A stretch of 64,000 bases of DNA from Streptomyces sp. 846.5 (GCF_004365705.1 NZ_SOBN01000001.1:5070001-5134000), one strand, 5' to 3'; shown: positions 8,705-17,501, counted from the stretch's first letter. The notes: generated by a model not told the origin, from the letters alone. Numbers and translations are program-made.

Positions 8705-10123
8705 TCAGACCGGTTTGGCGATGACGACGAACTGGTTCTCCTCGCCGCGGATGAACTTCAGGAAGCCGCGGAAGCCGCCCAGTCCTTCGAGCACCGAGAA
8801 GACCGGTATCAGGGCGACCACGGCCACCGGCTCCCACCAGTGGCGGTGACCGCCGCGCGAGACCAGGCTGTTGAGCCGCAGCCCCTCCCAGTAGGTCCAG
8901 ATGACATAGGCGAAGTTCAGCGCCCAGAGCAGCACGATCGACTGCGCCACGGGCGAGGTGTTCATGCTTCCGCTGAGCCAGGCGAACGCCAGGATCATGC
9001 CGATGTGCTGCAGCGGCCCCAGGATCCAGGTCGCCACGCACACCGCGAGGAACCAGCGGTGCCGCAGCGGGATGGTCCGGTTGAAGCACAGCGCGACCAG
9101 CCCCCAGGACCAGCGCTCGCGCTGCTTGACGAAGTCGCGCACGGTCGCCGGGGAGGCCCCGTAGCAGCGGCCGTTGAACCAGTCGCTGCGGCCCGGGTAG
9201 CGGCTGCAGAAGGTCAGCGCCAGCTGCGCGTCCTCGACGATGGCCTTCGGGCCGAAGTCCCAGCCGATGGTGGCCTCCACCGAGGCTCTGAGCACCAGCA
9301 GCTCGCCGTGAACTCCGGCGATGGGGGTGCCGGTTCCGGTGAGCGCCCGGAAGCGGGCGATGTCGTCGGCGGGGCGCACCGAGTCGGCGAACCAGGTGAA
9401 GCGGTTCGCCGCGTGCTCGCGCGGATAGGTGAGGATGCCCTGCGCCATGTGCTTGACCTCGTCCGGCGTGGCCCGGCGCTGGCGGTTGATGAACTGGGCC
9501 AGGGCCGCCGCGGTGTCGGGGCCCACGCCGGTGTCGTCGTCCATGTGCAGGACCCACACCTCGTCGCGCGCCTCGCCCTCCTCGATCCGCAGCTCGTGGG
9601 AGTAGTGGTTCGCCCGCGCCTTGAAACGGGTCCCGTTGGCGGTGCGGTAGCTCTTGGGGACGCTGACCACGCGGATCAACGGGTCGGTCGCCGCCAGCCG
9701 GTCGATCCGCTCCTCGGCCTCGCAGCCCTCCTCGGTGAGCACGTCGATGCGCAACTGGGTGAAGTAGAGCGGGAGATGCTCCACATAGGACTGCACCGAG
9801 CGTTCCAGCGCCGGGTAGGTGTCATGCCGTCCGATGGTCGGCACCAGCACGATCAGCAGGTCGTTGGAGACCTCGGCCGGCGGGGCCATCTCGTGCCTGC
9901 GCCGGTGCCGTCGGCGGATCAGCACCGCTCCCTGGAGCCCCACCAGCACGCCGATGGCCGGCAGCGACCAGACGATGGTGAGGATCCAGCCGAGCGGGGT
10001 GCCGTTGGGCCGGTACGTCCAGAGCCCCCAGCCCGTCAGCAGGACGAACGGAAGAGCGAAGGGGACGATGCCGGGGCGCCAGTAGTCGATGCGGCGGGCC
10101 AGTTTGCTGCTCTGTCGGGACAT
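8705..10123 (-). CDS. Processive family 2 glycosyltransferase (Egghead/cellulose-synthase-like)
   Basis: 472 aa. Two N-terminal membrane segments, a cytoplasmic GT-A domain and three or four C-terminal segments. Catalytic features of processive GT2 enzymes are present: the nucleotide-sugar aspartates in HMDDDTG, the catalytic pair in IVEDAQL and the acceptor motif KQRERW (Q/RxxRW). Such proteins extend and extrude a beta-linked polysaccharide from a UDP- or GDP-sugar. It lies between a Gln/Pro-rich membrane protein (9 bp upstream) and the glycosidase (55 bp downstream), forming a likely three-gene exopolysaccharide operon. The sugar specificity cannot be read from the sequence. Confidence 0.8.
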   Translation of the reverse strand: MSRQSSKLARRIDYWRPGIVPFALPFVLLTGWGLWTYRPNGTPLGWILTIVWSLPAIGVLVGLQGAVLIRRRHRRRHEMAPPAEVSNDLLIVLVPTIGRHDTYPALERSVQSYVEHLPLYFTQLRIDVLTEEGCEAEERIDRLAATDPLIRVVSVPKSYRTANGTRFKARANHYSHELRIEEGEARDEVWVLHMDDDTGVGPDTAAALAQFINRQRRATPDEVKHMAQGILTYPREHAANRFTWFADSVRPADDIARFRALTGTGTPIAGVHGELLVLRASVEATIGWDFGPKAIVEDAQLALTFCSRYPGRSDWFNGRCYGASPATVRDFVKQRERWSWGLVALCFNRTIPLRHRWFLAVCVATWILGPLQHIGMILAFAWLSGSMNTSPVAQSIVLLWALNFAYVIWTYWEGLRLNSLVSRGGHRHWWEPVAVVALIPVFSVLEGLGGFRGFLKFIRGEENQFVVIAKPV

Positions 10124-10132
10124 CGAACAGCT

Positions 10133-11032
10133 CTACGAGGTGGGGTTCGGCGGCACGGCCCGGAACCGGGTGGTGGCCTCGTCGGACAGCGGAACGGCGT
10201 CGCTCGGCTCGGCCGGCCTCGGCTGTTGCTGCGGAGGCTGCTGTGGCTGCTGCTGCGGCGTGGACAGCTGGGTGGGCGGCGGGGTGGCTGCCGTGGGCGG
10301 TGCGACATAGGGCGGGAGCGTCGGTCCCTGCGGCGGCTGCCCCTGCTGCGGCCCCTGGGGCTGCGGCAGTTGCTGGTAGGCCTGCTGCGGAGCGGCGCTC
10401 TGCGGGTACGCCTGCGGAGGCGCCTGCTGCGGGTAGTAGTGCTGCTGCGGCGCCTGCTGCTGTGGGACGGGCTGCGGGGCGTACTGCGGTGCTCCCTGCT
10501 GCGCCGGGTACATGGCCGCCTGCGCGGCCGCCGTCCACGGGCTCGGCGGCGGCTGCCACGGGACGTGCGCGCCGACCCGTCGCGACAGCATGATCACCAG
10601 GGCGATGGTGACCAGGACTCCCACGATCAGCGTCGCCAGCAGCAGTTGACCCGTCAGCTGCCCGGTGAACCAGGGGCGCTGCGAGGGGTCGAACAACGCC
10701 CCGGTGAGGCTGCGCAGCCGGTTGTAGCCCTCGACCGCCGCGACTCCGCAGACCAGCCCGCGCGCCCAGTGGCTGCCGCGAAGGATGAACAGGCCGCCGA
10801 CGGCGTAGAGGATCGCGTAGTCGAAGCTGGAGGTCTCGGCCTGACCGCTGCCGCCGTGGGAGCCGTAGTAGACGATCCCCAGCAGGAACTGTCCCGGCCC
10901 GACCACCGCAAAGCAGTTGTAGAGTGCACGAACCAGAAGAATCGCCGCCCAGCCGATGGCCACATACGAGGCTGCCCGGTAGAGGGTCGGCACCTCGGCC
11001 GGCCGTGGGGACAGATGCGAATCGGTACTCAT
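10133..11032 (-). CDS. Membrane protein with Gln/Pro-rich cytoplasmic tail
   Basis: 299 aa; no recognised family. Residues ~15-175 contain four hydrophobic segments. Residues ~180-299 are a low-complexity tail rich in Gln, Pro, Ala and Tyr (repeated PQ, QQAP and PQQQ units) ending near LSDEATTRFRAVPPN. The start at 11032 follows a GGGGGAAAG ribosome site 4 bp upstream. It is the first gene of the operon with the GT2 synthase and glycosidase, so it may be an accessory or scaffolding subunit of the polysaccharide synthase. This role is inference from position only. Confidence 0.65.
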   Translation of the reverse strand: MSTDSHLSPRPAEVPTLYRAASYVAIGWAAILLVRALYNCFAVVGPGQFLLGIVYYGSHGGSGQAETSSFDYAILYAVGGLFILRGSHWARGLVCGVAAVEGYNRLRSLTGALFDPSQRPWFTGQLTGQLLLATLIVGVLVTIALVIMLSRRVGAHVPWQPPPSPWTAAAQAAMYPAQQGAPQYAPQPVPQQQAPQQHYYPQQAPPQAYPQSAAPQQAYQQLPQPQGPQQGQPPQGPTLPPYVAPPTAATPPPTQLSTPQQQPQQPPQQQPRPAEPSDAVPLSDEATTRFRAVPPNPTS

Positions 11033-11396
11033 GAGCTTTCCCCCTGGTCGGGCCGATCGGCTGGCGCAGGTACGTGGACACCGCACTCGGCGCGAGTCGC
11101 ACAATAGACCTAGGCTCAAACTCTAGAGCCAAGGTTTTCACAACTGTCACCCAGGCTCCCGTGTGTGTTCGCCGGCCAAAGGCGCCCCTCCGGTTGAGCG
11201 ACGTAGGTCACATTTGCTGGAAGCGGCTTTGGTTGGGATCAGTGGCCGCTAGGTTTCCGATCAGAACCCGCCCGCACCGACGGATGAACCGACGGCGCGG
11301 GCGGTGTCATGCCCGGGCCCATCGAAATTCCGGGCAGGGCTGCCGGTACCCCGGTTAGGGTCGCGCCTGGACCGGCCACACACCCTGGGGGCTTCG
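11033..11396. other. Divergent intergenic region
   Basis: No supported gene. It separates the minus-strand Gln/Pro-rich membrane protein from the plus-strand HAD gene and should hold both promoters. It is less GC-rich than its surroundings around 11100-11260. Small inverted repeats such as GGCTC/GAGCC near 11112-11128 are visible but none is strong enough to name. Confidence 0.4.
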
Positions 11397-12089
11397 ATGC
11401 GGCGTGACCATCAGACACTCGTCTTTGACGCGGACGACACCCTCTGGGAGAACAACGTCCTGTTCGAGCGGGTCATCGCCGACTTCCTGAGCTGGCTCCG
11501 GCACCCCACGCTGGACCTGCTCCAGCTGCGTGCCGTCCTCGACGACATCCAGGCGGCCAATGCCGTCGCCCACGGGTACGGCAGCCGGATGCTGCTGCGC
11601 AGTCTGGCCGACTGCTTCGAGGCGCTGCGGGGCAGGCCGGCCACGGCGGGGGAGCGTGCGGAGATCGAGCGCCTGGCCGCCGTCCTGGTCGACCACCGGG
11701 TGGAGCTGATCCCCGACGTCGCGGAGACGCTCGCGGACCTCGGCAGCCGGCACGCCCTGCTGATGCTCACCAAGGGCGACCCGGAGGAACAGCGGCGCAA
11801 GATCGACGCCTCACGGCTGGCGCACCACTTCCGGGCCATCGGGATCGTCCAGGAGAAGGACAGCCGGACCTACCGGGACTTCCTGGAGACGCACGCGCTC
11901 GCGCCCGCCGACAGCTGGATGATCGGCAACTCGCCGAAGTCGGACATCCTGCCGGCCCGCCAGGCGGGCATGAGCGCCGTCTTCATCCCCAACGACCACA
12001 CCTGGGCGCTGGAGCACAGCGAGCTCGAACCCGCCGACGGCGGCGTGCTGCACCTGCGTTTCTTCCGCGAACTCCTCGACCACTTCTGA
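11397..12089 (+). CDS. HAD-superfamily hydrolase
   Basis: 230 aa. Motif I is DADDTLW (nucleophile and acid/base Asp), motif II MLTKGD supplies the Thr, a Lys lies in the following helix, and motif III is IGNSPKSD. A helical cap domain sits between motifs I and II (residues ~15-110). Members hydrolyse small phosphate esters; the substrate is unknown. The ATG at 11397 is preferred over upstream starts because CTGGGGG precedes it and DADDTLW then sits at the usual ten residues from the N terminus. It ends 8 bp before the Nudix gene, so the two are probably cotranscribed. Confidence 0.8.
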   Translation: MRRDHQTLVFDADDTLWENNVLFERVIADFLSWLRHPTLDLLQLRAVLDDIQAANAVAHGYGSRMLLRSLADCFEALRGRPATAGERAEIERLAAVLVDHRVELIPDVAETLADLGSRHALLMLTKGDPEEQRRKIDASRLAHHFRAIGIVQEKDSRTYRDFLETHALAPADSWMIGNSPKSDILPARQAGMSAVFIPNDHTWALEHSELEPADGGVLHLRFFRELLDHF

Positions 12090-12097
12090 GAGTTGTG

Positions 12098-12574
12098 ATG
12101 ACTGGAACCCCGTCCAAACGCCCGTCCGAGCGGGCGCTCACCGAGCCCGTGGTGTCCTGCGTCTTCGTCTGCCACGACGGCCGGGGACGGATCCTGCTGG
12201 CCCGGCGCAGTGAGGGCGCGCGGGACGAGCCGGGGACCTGGGACACCGGCGCCGGGGCACTGGAGCACGGGGAGTCCTTCGAGGAGGCGGTGCGGCGCGA
12301 GGTCCGCGAGGAGTACCTGGCCGAGGCCCTGGCCGTCGCGACCCTGGGCGTGCGCAACATCCTGCGCGGCGAGCCGGTCTCGCACTGGGTCGCGGTGCTT
12401 TTCGCGGTCCGGGTCGACCCGGACCGGGTCGCCATCGGCGAGCCCCACAAGTTCGACGCCCTCGGCTGGTTCACCCTGGACGCGCTGCCCCAGCCGCAGC
12501 ACTCCCAGCTCGCCGGAACCCTCGCGCTCTTCGGCCGCGGCGCCGGCGCGGGGTGGGGTGATGGCGCGGGGTGA
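12098..12574 (+). CDS. Nudix hydrolase
   Basis: 158 aa. The Nudix box lies near residues 50-72: G-ALEHG-E, seven residues, then REVREE, which binds the divalent metal. The glycine normally found after EExG is absent (EEYLA). The protein cleaves a nucleoside diphosphate linked to another group; the substrate cannot be predicted. The ATG at 12098 and GTG at 12095 are adjacent alternatives, with GAGAG just upstream. It follows the HAD gene by 8 bp, suggesting a shared transcript in nucleotide or sugar-nucleotide clean-up. Confidence 0.75.
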   Translation: MTGTPSKRPSERALTEPVVSCVFVCHDGRGRILLARRSEGARDEPGTWDTGAGALEHGESFEEAVRREVREEYLAEALAVATLGVRNILRGEPVSHWVAVLFAVRVDPDRVAIGEPHKFDALGWFTLDALPQPQHSQLAGTLALFGRGAGAGWGDGAG

Positions 12575-12710
12575 CGAAGGCCGGTCCCTCCGCCATCGCG
12601 GCGTAACCACCCGTCGTGCTGGAATAGGGGAGCACGTCATCTCGATCGTGCATTCTGTGCCCCGCAATGTGACTGGCAACACGTCCCTGACCGAAAGGCT
12701 CGCGCAGCCG

Positions 12711-13742
12711 ATGCCCCGTCTCTCCGTCGTCGTCCCGATCTACAACGTCGAGCGCTACCTCGATGAGTGCCTCGACTCGATCGCCGCCCAGACCTTCGGG
12801 GACTTCGAGTGCGTCCTGGTCGACGACGGCTCGACCGACTCCAGCGCGGCGATCGCCGAGGCATTCGTCGCGAAGGACCCGCGGTTCCGGCTGGTCCAGC
12901 AGGAGAACAAGGGCCTCGGGGCGGCCCGCAACACCGGCTGGCGGAACATCGGCGCCGACACCGAGTACCTGACGTTCGTGGACAGTGACGACACCCTGCC
13001 GCCCGACGCCTACCAGCTGATGGTCGGCACGCTGGACGAGACCGGTTCGGACTTCGTCACCGGAAATGTGCTGCGGTTCAACTCGACGGGGTTCTCCCCG
13101 TCCGGCGTCCACATCAAGCCGTTCCGGGAGACCCGGCTCAAGACCCACATCACCGCGACCCCGGCCCTGGTCACCGACCGCACCGCATGGAACAAGGTCT
13201 ACCGCCGCAGCTTCTTCGACGCCGCGGGCGTGCTCTACCCGGAGGGCATCCTGTACGAGGACGCCCCGGTCAGCGTGCCGCTGCACTTCCTCGCCGCCTC
13301 GGTGGACGTGCTGTCCGATCCGGTCTACCACTGGCGCGTACGCGAGGCCGGCGAGGTGTCGATCACCCAGATGACCGACCCCAGGAGCCTGGTCGACCGG
13401 GTCCGCTCGATCGAGCTGGTCCGGGAGTGGCTGCTCGCCCACCCCGAGCCCGAGTACCGCGACTACCTCCGCTCCTACGACGCCAACACCCTTGTCGAGG
13501 AGATCCCCAAGTTCTTCTGGCTGGTCGCGGACGGCGACGCGGCCTACCGAGTGGCCTACCAGCAGCACGTCACCCCCCTGCTGCAGGCGATCGGCACCGA
13601 ACACCTCCCCGGCCTCAAGGGACCCCTCCGCATCAAGTACCGCCTCACCCTGGCCAACCGCATGCGCGCCTTCATAGCCGTACACCGCCTGCACCGCTTC
13701 TACGTAGCAGCCCGCCGCCGACTCCGCGGCGGGGGCCGGTGA
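12711..13742 (+). CDS. Family 2 glycosyltransferase, wall-glycopolymer type
   Basis: 343 aa. The start LSVVVPIYNVERYLDECL and the metal/nucleotide motif VDDGSTD followed by FVDSDDTL are typical of GT-A, inverting GT2 enzymes. The C-terminal ~100 aa are basic and lack obvious membrane segments, so the protein is probably peripheral. Related Streptomyces proteins act in teichoic-acid-like or teichuronic polymer assembly, often beside TagF-like glycerophosphotransferases; none is present here. ATG 12711 is used because it gives the standard N terminus; a GTG at 12648 in the same frame is possible. The start of a similar gene lies at the right edge of the window. Confidence 0.75.
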   Translation: MPRLSVVVPIYNVERYLDECLDSIAAQTFGDFECVLVDDGSTDSSAAIAEAFVAKDPRFRLVQQENKGLGAARNTGWRNIGADTEYLTFVDSDDTLPPDAYQLMVGTLDETGSDFVTGNVLRFNSTGFSPSGVHIKPFRETRLKTHITATPALVTDRTAWNKVYRRSFFDAAGVLYPEGILYEDAPVSVPLHFLAASVDVLSDPVYHWRVREAGEVSITQMTDPRSLVDRVRSIELVREWLLAHPEPEYRDYLRSYDANTLVEEIPKFFWLVADGDAAYRVAYQQHVTPLLQAIGTEHLPGLKGPLRIKYRLTLANRMRAFIAVHRLHRFYVAARRRLRGGGR

Positions 13743-14063
13743 TTGTCGTCGCCGACGTGGCACGATTCCCCCTGAGTCATTCAGCGGCCCTTCGGGCCTC
13801 GCGGTGGGACGGGAAAATCGGGGGCGTCGTCGGCGTTTGTGCCCCTGCCACGCACGGGGAACGGCAGCATGGTTGTCGTCCGTTCCGGATGACTCCGGAT
13901 CTACTCTGGTGCCTGTGAGCCCGCACCTGAGTCTGGTGGCGGAGGGCGGCCACGGGAACCGTGGATTGTTGCCACGAGCACGAGCGTCAGATTGCATGCT
14001 GACCCCAGCCCTCCCCGGAGCGGTGTCCGACCGACTGCCGAGGCAACCCCGGAGGGGTGGGAG
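13743..14063 (+). other. Non-coding left flank of IS110 element 1 (candidate bridge-RNA region)
   Basis: 321 bp without a convincing gene between the GT2 stop and the transposase start. Several stems are visible: GGCCC-TTC-GGGCC (13786-13798, perhaps the GT2 terminator), GGTGC/GCACC (13908-13927), CCACGG-GAA-CCGTGG (13950-13964), and ACCCC-GGA-GGGGT (14046-14058). The last one contains the GGAGGGG ribosome site of the transposase. In IS110-group elements the 5' non-coding end is transcribed into the bridge RNA that selects donor and target DNA. That role for this stretch is inference; no boundary or target loop was identified. Confidence 0.4.
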
Positions 14064-15314
14064 ATGGACGTCGTCCACGAGCGCGTCGCCGCGCTGGACG
14101 TCAGCAAGAAGGACGCCAAGGTGTGCGTCCGGGTCCCCGGCGCGCGCAAGGGGACCTTCGCCAGGGAGGTGACCACCTGGGGGTCGATGACCGGCCAGGT
14201 CCTCGAACTGCGTGAGTTCCTCCTGGACAAGAACGTGACGCTGGTCGTCATGGAGGCGACCGGCGACTACTGGAAGCAGTTCTACTACCTTCTGGAGGAC
14301 GCACTGCCAGTGCAGTTGGTCAACGCGGCCCACGCGAAGAACCTGCCCGGCCGCAAGAGCGACGTGAACGACGCCCAGTGGCTGGCTCAACTCGCAGCCC
14401 ACGGGCTGCTGCGCGGCTCACTGGTGCCGCCGCCACCCGTGCGTGAACTGCGCGACCTGACCCGCCTGCGCTCCAAGCTGACCAACGACCGCTCCAAGGA
14501 GCACCAGCGGCTGGAGAAGCTCCTGGAGGACGCGGGCGTCAAACTGTCCGTGGTGGCCACCGACATCCTCGGCGTCTCCGGTCGGCTCATGCTCGGGGCC
14601 CTGTGTGCGGGCACGGCCGGCCCCGAGGCGATGGCCGAGCTGGCCAAGGGCCGCATGCGCTCGAAGATCCCCGAGCTGCGCGAGGCCCTGACCGGCCGCT
14701 TCACCAGCCACCACGCCTTCCTGACCCGCCTGCACCTGCAAGTAATCGACGGCTTCGATGCGGCCATCGCCGAACTGGAGGCACGGATCGAGGTGGTGAT
14801 GGAGCCCTTTCGCCCCCTGATCGACCTCCTGCTGACCATGCCCGGTATCGGCGAGAAGACCGCGCAGGTGATGGTCGCCGAGGCCGGTGCGGTCATCGAC
14901 TGCTTCCCCAGCGCCGCATGCTTCGCGTCCTGGGCCGGACTCGCCCCCGGCTCCAACCAGTCAGGGCCGAAGACCAAACCCGCCAGGACCAGACATGGCA
15001 ACACCTACCTCAAGGGCGCCCTCGGCATCGCAGCGCTGTCCGTCTCCCGCTCCCGCGGCACGTTCCTCAGCGCCCGCTATCACCGCATAGCCACCCGCCG
15101 AGGCCCGATGAGAGCCCTGGTCGCCACCGAGCACTCCATGGCCACGGCGATGTGGCACATGCTCACCCAGGGCGTGCCCTACCTCGAACTCGGCGGCGAC
15201 TACTACACCCGCCGCGACCCCGAACGCGCCAAGGCCCGCATCACCGCCCAGGCAGAGGCCCTCGGGCTCGCCGTCACCTTCAGCCCCATCGAGCCCGACA
15301 CCGCTTCCCAATGA
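14064..15314 (+). CDS. IS110-family transposase 1 (DEDD recombinase)
   Basis: 416 aa and apparently complete. The N-terminal RuvC-like DEDD domain shows Asp in ALDVSKKD, Glu in VMEATGDYW and the pair in KSDVNDAQWLA. A helical linker (residues ~130-260) precedes the C-terminal Transposase_20 domain, with the helix-hairpin-helix MPGIGEKTA, then FASWAGLAPG and RHGNTYLKGAL, in which the catalytic serine region of the family lies. IS110 transposases recombine DNA with an element-encoded bridge RNA. Start ATG 14064 has GGAGGGG 6 bp upstream, inside a small hairpin. It shares little sequence with transposase 2, so the two are separate elements and not duplicates. Confidence 0.9.
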   Translation: MDVVHERVAALDVSKKDAKVCVRVPGARKGTFAREVTTWGSMTGQVLELREFLLDKNVTLVVMEATGDYWKQFYYLLEDALPVQLVNAAHAKNLPGRKSDVNDAQWLAQLAAHGLLRGSLVPPPPVRELRDLTRLRSKLTNDRSKEHQRLEKLLEDAGVKLSVVATDILGVSGRLMLGALCAGTAGPEAMAELAKGRMRSKIPELREALTGRFTSHHAFLTRLHLQVIDGFDAAIAELEARIEVVMEPFRPLIDLLLTMPGIGEKTAQVMVAEAGAVIDCFPSAACFASWAGLAPGSNQSGPKTKPARTRHGNTYLKGALGIAALSVSRSRGTFLSARYHRIATRRGPMRALVATEHSMATAMWHMLTQGVPYLELGGDYYTRRDPERAKARITAQAEALGLAVTFSPIEPDTASQ

Positions 15315-15319
15315 AGTTG

Positions 15320-16510
15320 TCAAGCAACTGCGGTGACTGGCGGTGCAACTTGGTAGCACCGTCGGTCACGGATCAGAGCCCAGAAGACGTTGACGCGTCG
15401 GCGGGCCAGGGCGATGACGGCCTGGGTATGGCGCTTGCCCTCTGCGCGCTTGCGGTCGTAGAAGCGGCGCGAGTTGGGGTCGCAGCGGATGCTGATGAGC
15501 GCGGAGGTGTAGAAGACGCGCTGCAGGCCGCGGTGGTACTGCTGAGGGCGGTGCAGGTTGCCGCTGGTCTTTCCGGAGTCGCGTGGTGCCGGTGCCAGGC
15601 CGGCGAACGCCGCGAGGCGGTCCGGGTTCGCGAAGGAGTCCATGTCACTGCCCACGGCGGCCAGAAACTCGGCTCCGAGAAGGGAACCGATGCCGGGCAT
15701 GCTGGTGATCACCTCGGCGAGCTCGTGCTGGCGAAACCGGCCCTCGATGAGCTTGTCGATCTCCGCGATCTTCCCGTTGAGAGCCACCACCTCCTCTGTG
15801 AGCGTGCGCACCATCGCGGCGAGGGTCCCCTCGCCGGGAACCGCGGTGCGCTGGCGCTCAGCGGCCTCGACCGCGGCAGCGGCCAGGGCCTCGGCGCCGC
15901 GAACCTTGCGGGCACGCAACCACTTCGCGAGCCGGGCCGCCCCCAGGCGCCGGATCGCGTCCGGGGTCTGATATCCGCTCAGCAGCACCAGCGGCCCCGT
16001 GTTGGTCAGCTCCAGAGCGCGCTCCAAACCGGGGAACATGCTGGTCAGCATGCCCCGCAGGCGGTTGACCGCGCGAGTTCGGTCGCAGACCAGGTCGGTG
16101 CGCCGATTGGTGAACAGGCGCAGTTCGATGCTCGCCTCGTCGCTGGGGCGCATCGGCTTCAGGTCCCGGCGGATGCGGGCCTGGTCCGCGATGACCAGCG
16201 CGTCGCGGGCATCGGTTTTGCCTTCGCCGCGGTAGCCGTCAGTGGCCCGGTTGACCGCCCGCCCGGGGATGTAGAGCAGCTCCTGTTCGTGGTTGACCAG
16301 CAGAGCGATCAGCAGGGCGGCCCCGCCGTCGGCCATGTCCACCGCCCAGGTGACCTGGTCTGCCAGGGCGAGGACGTCGGCGAGGAGTTGGAGGAGCTCC
16401 GGTTCGTCGTTGGCCACCCGTCGGGACAGCAGCTTGGCGCCGTCGGTGTCCAGCACCACGCAGTGGTGGTGGGTCTTGCCGCTGTCGATCCCGGCCCATA
16501 TTCGGCTCAT
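15320..16510 (-). CDS. IS110-family transposase 2 (DEDD recombinase)
   Basis: 396 aa, apparently full length. The N terminus AGIDSGKTHHHCVVLD opens the RuvC-like domain, VDMADGG holds the second acidic site and GKTDARDA the third and fourth. The C-terminal half has the helix-hairpin-helix MPGIGSLLGAEF, then AFAGLAPAPRDSGK and the conserved RRVNVFWAL end. It belongs to the IS116/IS110/IS902 branch common in Streptomyces. ATG 16510 is chosen because AGIDSGK then lies at the usual position. Its stop is 5 bp from that of transposase 1, so one or both elements have lost or share their right ends. Confidence 0.9.
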   Translation of the reverse strand: MSRIWAGIDSGKTHHHCVVLDTDGAKLLSRRVANDEPELLQLLADVLALADQVTWAVDMADGGAALLIALLVNHEQELLYIPGRAVNRATDGYRGEGKTDARDALVIADQARIRRDLKPMRPSDEASIELRLFTNRRTDLVCDRTRAVNRLRGMLTSMFPGLERALELTNTGPLVLLSGYQTPDAIRRLGAARLAKWLRARKVRGAEALAAAAVEAAERQRTAVPGEGTLAAMVRTLTEEVVALNGKIAEIDKLIEGRFRQHELAEVITSMPGIGSLLGAEFLAAVGSDMDSFANPDRLAAFAGLAPAPRDSGKTSGNLHRPQQYHRGLQRVFYTSALISIRCDPNSRRFYDRKRAEGKRHTQAVIALARRRVNVFWALIRDRRCYQVAPPVTAVA

Positions 16511-16871
16511 CGTGCTCCCAAGAGTCGTTCCTGCAGTGCGTACCACGGACGACCTCGCCGGCATTGCCTTACGCAGCGACTTGTTCGCACTTCCCAATCA
16601 GCGGCCCGGTCGTCGTGGGGTGCCGGGCGGCGAAGCGAAGTCAGCCATGGACGGCAGCCGCCTGAAAGCCACACCCGGCACCCCTGGGCGACCCAACCCT
16701 ACGAATGGCTCGATCAACCCGTCCAACAACGTAAGGCCGCCTGACAACGCCCACAGTGCACCATTTGCGCAGGCCGGCCGCCACCGGTTCCCGAAGCATG
16801 TCAACAAGGCACCGCCGCACCTTCCGTCTGCCGGGCTGACCGTGATTTTCGCGTCAGTGGAGGGGGAGGGC
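16511..16871 (-). other. Non-coding left flank of IS110 element 2 with long stem (candidate bridge RNA)
   Basis: 361 bp with no supported gene, upstream of transposase 2 on its strand. It contains a perfect 11-bp stem, GGGGTGCCGGG at 16617-16627 pairing with CCCGGCACCCC at 16674-16684, extended by GTCG (16612-16615) with CGAC (16689-16692) across an asymmetric internal loop; 46 nt are enclosed. A long stem with internal loops upstream of an IS110-group transposase is what a bridge RNA would look like. Function is inferred. The right part also contains the GGAGGGGGAGGG ribosome site (16859-16870) of the next gene. Confidence 0.45.
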
Positions 16872-17501
16872 ATGAATGAGTCGGGTCGGGTGGAGGCGTT
16901 CAGCGACGGGGTGTTCGCGATCGCCATCACGTTGTTGATCCTGGACGTCCAGAAGCCGTCGACGACTACCGGGGAGAGCTTGGCGCATCAGCTCATGCGT
17001 CAATGGCCTGAATATGACGCATATGTGGTCAGCTTCCTTGTCATTGGAATTATGTGGGCCAACCACCACCAGGTCTTCAGTTATGTCGCCAGGGTGGACC
17101 GGACGCTGGTGTTCCTGAACCTGTTGCTGTTGATGGGGGTTTCGGCGCTGCCGTGGGCCACGTCGGTGGTGTCGAGCTACCTGAACAAGCCGCAGGGTGC
17201 GCAGTTGGCGGTGGCGCTCTATGGCGGGTTCATGGTGGCGCATGCGCTGACGTTCACGGCGCTGTGGTGGTGGCTGACCCGGACCGGGCATCTCTTCGAC
17301 GCGCGGGTGGACGAGGTGCGGGCCAAGGAGACGCGGGTGCGGTTCGCGGTGGGGACGGTGGTGTACCCGGTTCTGATGGGGCTGTCGTTCGTGAATGCGC
17401 TGCTGACGCTCGCGCTGCACGGGGCCATCGCGATCTACTACGCCTTCAACCAGCTGCATGTGCCGACCAAGCCCGAGACGGCCTCGGTCTCGGCGGAGTA
17501 G
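16872..17501 (+). CDS. TMEM175-family (DUF1211) potassium-channel-like protein
   Basis: 209 aa with six hydrophobic segments. The N terminus RVEAFSDGVFAIAITLLILDV is the family signature; the FSD motif in TM1 marks prokaryotic TMEM175 proteins, which assemble as tetrameric potassium-permeable channels. IMWANHHQVF and the following segments also fit. A very strong purine-rich ribosome site (16859-16870) precedes the ATG. It stands alone, with a hairpin terminator 14 bp after its stop. Channel activity is known for relatives, and for this protein it is inferred. Confidence 0.85.
   Translation: MNESGRVEAFSDGVFAIAITLLILDVQKPSTTTGESLAHQLMRQWPEYDAYVVSFLVIGIMWANHHQVFSYVARVDRTLVFLNLLLLMGVSALPWATSVVSSYLNKPQGAQLAVALYGGFMVAHALTFTALWWWLTRTGHLFDARVDEVRAKETRVRFAVGTVVYPVLMGLSFVNALLTLALHGAIAIYYAFNQLHVPTKPETASVSAE

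Larger units (their letters stand above)
14064..16510. mobile_element. Tail-to-tail pair of IS110-family elements (minimum extent)
   Basis: Two different IS110-family transposase genes converge with 5 bp between their stop codons (15314 and 15320). Coordinates cover only the two genes; the true ends lie in the flanking non-coding DNA and could not be placed because IS110 elements usually lack terminal inverted repeats and target duplications. There is no cargo gene between them, so this is not a composite transposon. The pair sits between a GT2 gene and a TMEM175-like gene. Confidence 0.75.

Noticed and set aside
14064-16510. Composite transposon formed by the two IS110 genes
   Set aside because: The two transposases are dissimilar and converge with no cargo between them.
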